NCBI GenBank assembly: GCA_034440135.1
Contig: JAWXBP010000008.1
Location: 1-43,658, forward strand
From: Planctomycetia bacterium
GTDB lineage: Bacteria; Planctomycetota; Planctomycetia; Pirellulales; JALHLM01
DNA length: 43,658 nt
Reading direction: 5' to 3'
In this document: piece after piece, positions 37,120 to 43,658 of the stretch
Layout: every line of letters begins with the position of its first letter
Numbering within the stretch: the stretch's first letter is position 1
Translations under genes and position numbers: made by a program
The notes under the pieces: generated by a model
Seen by the model: only the letters and a program-made list of their open reading frames with translations
Told to the model about the DNA's origin: nothing
Databases searched by the model: none

Positions 37120-39111
37120 ATGTCATTCGCCAATCCTATCGCCTGGTTTCTCGCGCTGGCCGCCGGGCCGATCATCGTCTTTTACATTCTGAAACTGCGT
37201 CTGCGCCGGCTGCCGGTCTCGACGAACCTATTTTGGAAGCAGATTTACGACGAGAAGCCGCCACGCTCGATCTGGCAATACTTGCGTCATCTGCTTTCGC
37301 TACTCGCGCAACTGTTGCTCGTGGCGTTCCTGGCGGCTGCCGTCGCGGATCCCTTCTTCGCCTGGCAGCTGCTGGAAGCGCGCCGGATCGTCGTCGTGGT
37401 GGATAACTCCGCCAGCATGCGCGCAAGTGACATCGCACCCACCCGACTCCAAGCGGCCATCGACTCCGCCAAGGCGCTCGTGGAAGGTCTGCGCTTCCAG
37501 GACGAGATGGCGATCGTGTTGGCTGGACCGCGCCCCGAAGTGGTTGTTGGCATGAGCGGTCACGTGCCAACGCTCAAACGAGCGCTCGAGGAAATCGCAC
37601 CTTCGGATAACCCGACCGACGTAGAGTCGGCGATTGAACTGGGCCGGCAGCTGATCGGCGAGCATCCCCACGGCGAAGTCGTGGTCGTCACGGATGGCTG
37701 TTGGGACGCGATGGTCAAACCGGAGGGCGGCCAGGAAGTGAAGCTGGAAACCAAACTCGCTCCGGTGACTTACCGCGTGTTCGCTACCGAGGCCGCCAAC
37801 GTCGGCATCACGCAGTTTCAGGTGCGACGGAGCCTGATCGATCCGCTCGGCTACGAAGTGCTCATCGCCATGCGCAACGCGGGTCCGTCGGAAGTAAAGT
37901 GCCGCGTGGAAATGGAGTTGGCTGGCCTGCCAGTCGATATTCTCCCGTTGACGCTCAAGCCGGAAGAACACTGGAGCCGCTCGCTGGAAAAATCGTCGCT
38001 GGAAGGTGGACGGCTCGTAGCGAAGCTGACGCAGGTCGCGGCGACAGCCAGCACGAGCGGCGACAAGCCCACGGAGTCGAAGGCCGCGCTCAATTTGTTG
38101 CCGACGGACGACACCGCCTGGGCGGTGCTCCCGGAACGCGAAATTCAAAAGGTGCTGTTGATCACGGAGGGGAATCTGTTCCTGCAGAAGGTGTTCGAGG
38201 CAAACCCACTGGTGCGCGTCGAAACGCGGAAAGATTTTCCAGATCAATGGCCCGCGGATACGCTCGTGGTGCTGCATCGCCAGGTGCTGCCGCTGCTGCC
38301 CGCTGGAAATCTGCTCGTCGTCGACCCAGCCGGGAGTTGCGACGCCTGGGACCTGGGCGAGACGATCGAGAATCCCATCGTCACGGAGCTCGATTCCGCT
38401 TCTCGGCTCATGACCTACGTGCGCCTCGATAACGTGCTGATGCCGGAGTCGAAGCAGCTCAAGTACAAGTCGCCGCCGAAGGTGCTCGCCGGCGCGATTT
38501 CCAAGGACGCGATCTACGCGGAAGTGACGCGCGCCAACGGCAAATGCCTGGTGCTGACCGTCAATCTCGATCGTGGCGATCTCGCCTTCCGCACGGCGTT
38601 TCCAATCTTGGTGGCCAATGCATTAGGGTGGTACGCCGGCGAAACCGGCGAGCTGCGCGAATCCCTCGCCACGGGATCGACCGCGGAGGTCCAGCTTGAC
38701 ATCGCATCCCAAGGCGAGCGCTCCGCGCCGTTACTTCGCTCCCCGAGCGGCCGCGAACAGACGCTGTTTCCGCCCGCTGACGACGAGACAAAAAAGAACA
38801 CCGAGGAATCGAGAAATGAAGCGCCGCAGGCCGCGTCCAGCATCAGCGTGGGGCCATTAGACGAATGCGGCGTGTGGAATGTAGTAAAGTCGGCTTCCGA
38901 AGCGGAAACGCCGCTCATGTCGCTGGCAGTCAATCTGGCGAGCGCGCGCGAAAGTGATCTTCGTCCGCCGCGGGAAATGGCCGAACAGACCACAGCGGAG
39001 TCCGTTGTCTCGAATTGGCTCGCGCGGCCGCTTTGGTTTTACTTGTTGTTCGCCGCCTGTGCGCTGTTTCTGGCCGAGTGGTTCTTGTATCAACGTCGTG
39101 TGATCACGTAA
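37120..39111 (+). CDS. BatA-like VWA membrane protein
   Basis: This 663-aa protein begins with the BatA N-terminal region (FANPIAWFLALAAGPIIVFYILKLR, a membrane helix followed by basic residues). A second helix is near residues 60-82 (LLSLLAQLLLVAFLAAAVADPFF). The VWA domain then starts with VVVVDNSASM (D95-x-S-x-S) and includes VVVTDGCW. The following about 400 residues are a beta-rich extracytoplasmic region, and a C-terminal helix lies near 635-655 (LWFYLLFAACALFLAEWFL). The topology places the VWA domain outside the cytoplasm, as in Bat proteins. It is separated from the next gene by only 18 bases. Confidence 0.92.
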   Translation: MSFANPIAWFLALAAGPIIVFYILKLRLRRLPVSTNLFWKQIYDEKPPRSIWQYLRHLLSLLAQLLLVAFLAAAVADPFFAWQLLEARRIVVVVDNSASMRASDIAPTRLQAAIDSAKALVEGLRFQDEMAIVLAGPRPEVVVGMSGHVPTLKRALEEIAPSDNPTDVESAIELGRQLIGEHPHGEVVVVTDGCWDAMVKPEGGQEVKLETKLAPVTYRVFATEAANVGITQFQVRRSLIDPLGYEVLIAMRNAGPSEVKCRVEMELAGLPVDILPLTLKPEEHWSRSLEKSSLEGGRLVAKLTQVAATASTSGDKPTESKAALNLLPTDDTAWAVLPEREIQKVLLITEGNLFLQKVFEANPLVRVETRKDFPDQWPADTLVVLHRQVLPLLPAGNLLVVDPAGSCDAWDLGETIENPIVTELDSASRLMTYVRLDNVLMPESKQLKYKSPPKVLAGAISKDAIYAEVTRANGKCLVLTVNLDRGDLAFRTAFPILVANALGWYAGETGELRESLATGSTAEVQLDIASQGERSAPLLRSPSGREQTLFPPADDETKKNTEESRNEAPQAASSISVGPLDECGVWNVVKSASEAETPLMSLAVNLASARESDLRPPREMAEQTTAESVVSNWLARPLWFYLLFAACALFLAEWFLYQRRVIT

Positions 39112-39129
39112 CTTGGATCTGTCGGCTTA

Positions 39130-41769
39130 ATGATGCCTTTCGAATTCACCCGCCCTTGGCTGTTGACACTGCTCCTCGTGGCGGCGCCGGTGCTGATCGC
39201 GTTTTTTGTCCGCAGCCTGAGCGATTTCCCGCGCCGGCAGCGCATCGTGTCGCTGGTGACACGCTCGCTGATTGTGTTGCTCGTCATCTTGGCCCTGGCC
39301 GGGTTCACCTTGCTCCGCCCCACGGACGAGCAATTCGTGATGATCCTCGCGGACCAAAGCCTGAGCGTCGGCGATGACGGCGCGAAAAGGGTCAACGAAT
39401 ACCTCGATGCTGCGTTGCGGAACACCGGGGCGAATCGCGTGGCCTATTTGCCATTCGGCGTCGCTCCTGGAATCGTGCAGAACGAACGCATCATTTACGG
39501 CGAATCGCCGTCGTTGATGGGCGAGCAAGACAAATCCCCCGGCGCGGCCAAGGCGCCCTCCACCGAAAAGAGTCCGCTACGCGACGGCACGAATCTGGCC
39601 GCCGCGATGGAGGCCGCCGCCGGATATCTGCCGCCGGGTTACGTCCCGCGAATCGTGGTCTTCACTGACGGCAATGAAACGCACGGCGACGCGCTCGCCA
39701 CGGCCTCGCGGAGCCGCATGCCGATTTCCACGGTGCCCTTGCCGACGCGTTCCGAGCCGGAAGTGCAGGTGTCCGAAGTGAAGGTGCCGGCGGAAGTGCG
39801 CGAGGGCGAGCCGTTCTATGTCGAAGTGACGGTCCACTCCAATCACGACGACGAGGGGCTCATCGAGGTCTTTCGCGGCGACCACAAAGCGATTAGCGAG
39901 CAAAAAAAACTCACCGCCGGCGAGAATGTCTTTCGCTTTCAGCAATCGATCGAACGCGACCGCCTGGCCGCGTTCAGCGCGCGAGTCTCGGGCCTCAAAA
40001 CAGATACGCTGCTCGATAACAACATGGATTCCGGCCTCGTCTTCGCCGCGGGCAAACCTCGCGTGCTGATTATCGAGAGCGACCCGACCCTGATCCGCGA
40101 TCTGGCCTACGCGCTCGAGGACGAAGGCATTCAAGCGGACATTCGTCCGCCGCAGGGGATGCCGGAGACGCTCTCGGATCTGCAGAACTACGAATTACTG
40201 ATGCTCTCCAACGTGCCTGCCACGGCGCTCACGCAGCAACAGATGGAGATCACGCGGACCTACGTGCAGGAACTCGGCGGCGGCTTCATCATGCTCGGCG
40301 GCGAGCAATCGTTTGGCCTCGGCGGCTACTACAAGAGCACGCTCGAAGAGATTCTGCCGGTGCGAAGCGACTTCGAAAAAGAAAAGGAAAAGCCCTCGCT
40401 TGGCATGGTGCTGGTGATCGACAAATCTGGTTCCATGGACGGGGACAAGATCGAAATGGCCAAGTCCGCCGCGCGCAGCGCCGCCGAGCTGCTCGGCAAT
40501 CGGGACCAGGTGGCGGTGCTCGCCTTCGACGGCGATACCTACGTCATCAGCGAGATGCAATCGGCCAGCAACAAGGGGAAAATCAGCGACGAAATCGGCC
40601 GCATCGAGTCCGGCGGCGGCACCACGATGTATCCGGCGATGGAGATGGCGAACGAGATCCTGATGTCCACGCCCGCCAAGCTCAAGCACGTGATCATTTT
40701 GACCGACGGCGTTTCCTCGCCCGGCGATTTCGAGGGACTCGCTCAGCAGATGACCTCAGCGAAGATCACGGTCTCGACGGTCGCCGTCGGTGAGGACTCG
40801 GATACCACGCTGTTGGACAGCATCGCGCGCATCGGAAAGGGGCGTCACTACGCCACGACCGATCCGGCGCAGGTGCCGCAGATTTTCGCCAAAGAGACGG
40901 TCACGGCCAGCAAATCCGCCATCGACGAGCAGCCGTTCGTGCCGCAAGTGATTCGCGCCACGCACGCCCTGCGCGAAGTGGACATGGAATCCGCCCCGTT
41001 TCTGTTGGGCTACGTGATGACCCGGCCCAAGCCGACGTGCGAAGTGATTCTCGCGACGGAAAAAGGCGATCCGCTCTTAGCCTGGTGGCGCTATGGCCTC
41101 GGCATGACGGCGGCCTTCACTTCCGACGCCAAGAGCCGTTGGGCCGCCGAGTGGATGACCTGGCCCGGCTTTGGAAAATTCTGGACGCAAGTGATTCGTC
41201 AGACGATGCGAAAGAGCGACGCTCGGGGCATCGTGGTCGATACCAAGCGCCAGGGCGGCGCAGCAGACCTGACCGTCGACGCCGTCAGCGACCTGGGACA
41301 GTTCCTCAACGGCGCTGAAGTCGAACTTACGGTCATCGACCCGCAACTCAAGCGGGAGAAATCAATCCTCCGTCAGGCCGCGCCGGGACGTTACGTGTCC
41401 AGCTTTCCCACGCCACGGCAGGGTGCGCATCATCTGGAGATTGCGCTTAAGCAAAATGGCCAAGTCGTCTACCGGCAGTCCCGCGGGTTGATGGTCGGCT
41501 ATAGCGATGAGCTGCGCATCAAGCCGACCAACGAGCAACTACTCAAATCGGTCGCCCGCGTGTCGGGCGGCGCTTACGCCCCGCCGCCCGAGTCGCTCTT
41601 TGCTGCGACGGATCAAACGGTCACGCGTCCCACGCAACTTTGGCCCTTTCTGGCGTCCTCGGCGCTTGCGCTCTTCATCCTCGACGTAGCGCTGCGCCGG
41701 ATTGACTTCAGCCTGCACTGGCCGTTCCGGTCGCTGGGGGGCGCCGCGCCGCATTTGCGCGGCGTTTGA
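39130..41769 (+). CDS. Membrane protein with two VWA domains and an amidotransferase-like domain
   Basis: This 879-aa protein starts with two membrane helices (about 10-28 and 42-62). A first VWA-like domain has LADQSLS (D75-x-S-x-S) and VVFTDGNETHGD. After a beta-rich stretch, residues about 310-415 resemble the class I glutamine amidotransferase-like fold (VLIIESDPTLIRDL, GGGFIMLGGEQSFGLGGYY). No catalytic Cys is seen at the expected nucleophile place. A second, canonical VWA follows: VIDKSGSMDGDK with D431, then IILTDGVSSPGDF. The C-terminus has one more helix (about 838-857). The ATG is doubled (MM). It is probably cotranscribed with the BatA-like gene. Confidence 0.93.
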   Translation: MMPFEFTRPWLLTLLLVAAPVLIAFFVRSLSDFPRRQRIVSLVTRSLIVLLVILALAGFTLLRPTDEQFVMILADQSLSVGDDGAKRVNEYLDAALRNTGANRVAYLPFGVAPGIVQNERIIYGESPSLMGEQDKSPGAAKAPSTEKSPLRDGTNLAAAMEAAAGYLPPGYVPRIVVFTDGNETHGDALATASRSRMPISTVPLPTRSEPEVQVSEVKVPAEVREGEPFYVEVTVHSNHDDEGLIEVFRGDHKAISEQKKLTAGENVFRFQQSIERDRLAAFSARVSGLKTDTLLDNNMDSGLVFAAGKPRVLIIESDPTLIRDLAYALEDEGIQADIRPPQGMPETLSDLQNYELLMLSNVPATALTQQQMEITRTYVQELGGGFIMLGGEQSFGLGGYYKSTLEEILPVRSDFEKEKEKPSLGMVLVIDKSGSMDGDKIEMAKSAARSAAELLGNRDQVAVLAFDGDTYVISEMQSASNKGKISDEIGRIESGGGTTMYPAMEMANEILMSTPAKLKHVIILTDGVSSPGDFEGLAQQMTSAKITVSTVAVGEDSDTTLLDSIARIGKGRHYATTDPAQVPQIFAKETVTASKSAIDEQPFVPQVIRATHALREVDMESAPFLLGYVMTRPKPTCEVILATEKGDPLLAWWRYGLGMTAAFTSDAKSRWAAEWMTWPGFGKFWTQVIRQTMRKSDARGIVVDTKRQGGAADLTVDAVSDLGQFLNGAEVELTVIDPQLKREKSILRQAAPGRYVSSFPTPRQGAHHLEIALKQNGQVVYRQSRGLMVGYSDELRIKPTNEQLLKSVARVSGGAYAPPPESLFAATDQTVTRPTQLWPFLASSALALFILDVALRRIDFSLHWPFRSLGGAAPHLRGV

Positions 41770-41912
41770 TCTATGAGTGGACGGGCAGGCGATTCAGTGC
41801 GCGCCGCGTTTGCGGACCAGGCAATGGCGGATCCAACGCGCGCGCTGACTTCCGCGGAGCCTCGCGGCACACTACACTCAGGCCGCGAACTCTCAAACGG
41901 CTGGAGCGCCCC

Positions 41913-43559
41913 ATGCCTGGAAGCGTACCGATACTGCTCGCCCAATCGTCCAGCATCCCGTTGCAATGGCTGGACGTGCTGATCTTGGCGGCCAGCGTGA
42001 TCGGCATTACGGCGTTCGGCATGTGGATCGGCCGCAAGGAGAAGAGCACCGGCGACTACTATCTGGCCGGCAAGACCGTCGCCTGGTGGGCCGTGGCGGG
42101 TTCGATCTTCGGGACGAACATCAGTTCGCACCATATGGTCGGCATGATGGGCGCCGGGTTGAAAGAGGGTTTCGCGCAAGCCAACTTCGAGTTCGGGGCG
42201 ATCTTCGGCTTGCTGGCGTTATGTTATTTCTTTCTGCCGTTTTACCGGCGGATGGGGCTCTATACGCTCTCGGAATATCTTGGCCGCCGCTTCGACGATC
42301 GCAGCCGGCTCGTGTATTCGGTCACCAACATGGCGTTCCTGCTGATCCAAATGGTCGGCACCATGATCTTGGGCGCGCTGACCATTGCCACGCTGACCGC
42401 GGATTCGCCGTATGCGATCAGCTATGAACTTGCCGTTTGCCTGCTGGCCGCCGTGGCCGCCGCTTACACGTTCTTCGGCGGCTTGAAGGCCGATATCTTC
42501 AACGACGTCGTTCAAAGCGTGCTTCTGTTGATCGGCAGTGGGATGCTCGCCGTCTTGGCGATTTGGCATCCCAACGTCGGCGGGCTCTCCGGCTTGCTCG
42601 AAAAGCAACCTGAGAAGTTTCACGTCTTCTTCGAAGCCAGCCATCCCGAGTTGCCGTGGAGCGGCGTACTTAGCGGACTGATGGTGCTGCATCTTTATTA
42701 CTGGGGCACTAACCAGTTCATCGTCCAACGTACGCTCGGCGCCCGCAGCGATTGGGACGCGCGGATGGGCACCGTCGCGGCCGGCTTTTTCAAACTGTTG
42801 ATTCCATTTTTGTGCATCGTGCCCGGCATGGCGGCCGGCTACATTCTGACGATTGATCCGGCCACCGAAAGCGATATGGCGTTTGCCGGGCTGACGCGCG
42901 AGTTGTTGCCGTCCGGTTATGGTCTGGTGGGCCTGGTGATGGCGGCGCTCGTGGCCGGCATTCTTTCGACGATCGACTCCATGATGAACTCGACGGCCAC
43001 GCTATTCACCTTTGACATCTACAAGAAATACGTGCGGCCCGAAGCTTCTGAAATGCGGCTGATTTGGGTCGGCCGCGCTTCGATGATGCTGATGGTGGCG
43101 CTCGCGATTGGTCTCTCGCTCTATTTCGGAAAGACGCGCGGCGGCATCTTCAACCGCATGGCCGATTTCAACGCCTACCTGGTGCCAGGCGTGATCGTCG
43201 CCTATGTCGCCGGGATCTTACAGCCCCGGGTGACGCGTACCGCTTCGTTCATCTGCATACTCGCGGGTCCGTTTCTGTCGATCCTGTTCGAACAGTCGGC
43301 GCGCATCGGCTTTAATCACTCGCTGCAGGCTTTTCATCGGGCCGGCCTGGCCACCTTGGCCTGCTACGGGTTGTTGTTGGTCGTAAGCTTCTCGACGCAA
43401 CACGAGCGCGACGCCGACCGAGAGCAGTACACCTGGTGGCGTTTCCGGCGCGAGCGCCCAAGCGAACCAGTTCACGTTCGGCCCTGGTGGCAACGTGACA
43501 AACTATGGGCCTGCGCGCTGGTGGCCTGCACGCTGGCCATGGTTTGGTTCTTCGCGTAG
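41913..43559 (+). CDS. Sodium:solute symporter (SSS family)
   Basis: This 548-aa polytopic membrane protein has about 13 predicted helices. Helix 1 is WLDVLILAASVIGITAFGMWIG, followed by the family sequence STGDYYLAGKTVAWWAVAGSIF and NISSHHMVGMMGAGLKEG. YTFFGGLKADIFNDVVQ and GTNQFIVQRTLGARSDWDAR are also typical. The family imports sugars or other solutes with sodium; SGLT-like features suggest a sugar, but this is inferred. The frame is open 49 codons upstream without similarity. The ATG at 41913, with GGAG before it, is chosen. It lies 143 bp beyond the VWA operon and may be transcribed separately. Confidence 0.93.
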   Translation: MPGSVPILLAQSSSIPLQWLDVLILAASVIGITAFGMWIGRKEKSTGDYYLAGKTVAWWAVAGSIFGTNISSHHMVGMMGAGLKEGFAQANFEFGAIFGLLALCYFFLPFYRRMGLYTLSEYLGRRFDDRSRLVYSVTNMAFLLIQMVGTMILGALTIATLTADSPYAISYELAVCLLAAVAAAYTFFGGLKADIFNDVVQSVLLLIGSGMLAVLAIWHPNVGGLSGLLEKQPEKFHVFFEASHPELPWSGVLSGLMVLHLYYWGTNQFIVQRTLGARSDWDARMGTVAAGFFKLLIPFLCIVPGMAAGYILTIDPATESDMAFAGLTRELLPSGYGLVGLVMAALVAGILSTIDSMMNSTATLFTFDIYKKYVRPEASEMRLIWVGRASMMLMVALAIGLSLYFGKTRGGIFNRMADFNAYLVPGVIVAYVAGILQPRVTRTASFICILAGPFLSILFEQSARIGFNHSLQAFHRAGLATLACYGLLLVVSFSTQHERDADREQYTWWRFRRERPSEPVHVRPWWQRDKLWACALVACTLAMVWFFA

Positions 43560-43574
43560 AAAAAAAAAGGTTCT

Positions 43575-43658
43575 TCACCCAATTCCGGGGAAAGCCTGGC
43601 GGATTTTGAGAAAGAAGTAGTTGTCGTCTCGGTAGCCGTAGGCCATACGTTTGAGGAC
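43575..43658 (-). CDS. Transposase C-terminus, cut by the window edge
   Basis: Only the last 27 codons are in the window, ending at a TGA (43575-43577). The peptide includes KRMAYGYRDDNYFFLKIR and ends AFPGIG. This resembles the C-termini of ISL3-type (IS204/IS1001/IS1096/IS1165) transposases as I remember them. The stop lies 15 bases past the convergent symporter stop, with a run of A between. No inverted repeat can be defined because the rest lies outside the window. Confidence 0.7.
   Translation of the reverse strand, partial: VLKRMAYGYRDDNYFFLKIRQAFPGIG

Noticed and set aside
41766-41912. 49-residue N-terminal extension of the symporter
   Set aside because: It is Arg/Gly-rich and not symporter-like, while the ATG at 41913 has a ribosome binding site.

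Overview
The window reads as a chromosomal segment of a planctomycete, most likely of the Pirellula/Blastopirellula type. This rests on the gene content: a secreted protein ending in a PVC-type CxxCH heme domain, a shortened PheT, a giant TPR protein with concanavalin/DUF1583-like modules, and a MoxR-DUF58-VWA locus. High GC, weak Shine-Dalgarno sites and many palindromic intergenic repeats fit the same group. No rRNA, tRNA or CRISPR array was seen.

Layout. Positions 1-89 are a CTCCTA hexanucleotide tract abutting the stop of a Gfo/Idh/MocA oxidoreductase (-). A divergent BshB1-like deacetylase, the large heme-domain protein, ruvB, a DUF2752-type membrane protein and a putative lipoprotein follow on +. 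From 8.5 to 15.8 kb the minus strand carries rpmI-rplT-pheS-pheT, ilvD and a YhcC-type radical SAM protein. From 15.9 to 20.9 kb the plus strand carries an FHA protein, a small AT-richer two-gene insert (unknown 92-aa protein plus a dCTP deaminase broken by one base), rsgA, hflX and an SDR oxidoreductase.

From 21 to 41.8 kb lies the most distinctive part. Leftward there is a 12.3-kb gene for a 4094-aa TPR protein, then a 495-aa membrane/coiled-coil protein with a ladder of cysteines. Rightward from the same 226-bp intergenic region run a MoxR AAA+ ATPase, a DUF58 protein, a BatA-like VWA protein and a double-VWA/amidotransferase-like membrane protein. I infer one divergent envelope-associated MoxR/Bat system, in which the giant TPR protein may serve as partner or scaffold; this is not shown by the sequence alone. 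A sodium:solute symporter follows, and the window ends in the C-terminus of a transposase.

Intergenic DNA is unusually structured. A 63-66 bp hairpin element occurs four times in both orientations (1255, 12736, 19963, 20874). There is a nested palindrome at 7105-7178 and a perfect 32-bp inverted repeat at 11737-11889. Short tandem or degenerate repeats fill the spacers of the ribosomal protein/PheST operon. Apart from these repeats, no stretch longer than 300 bases lacks a gene.
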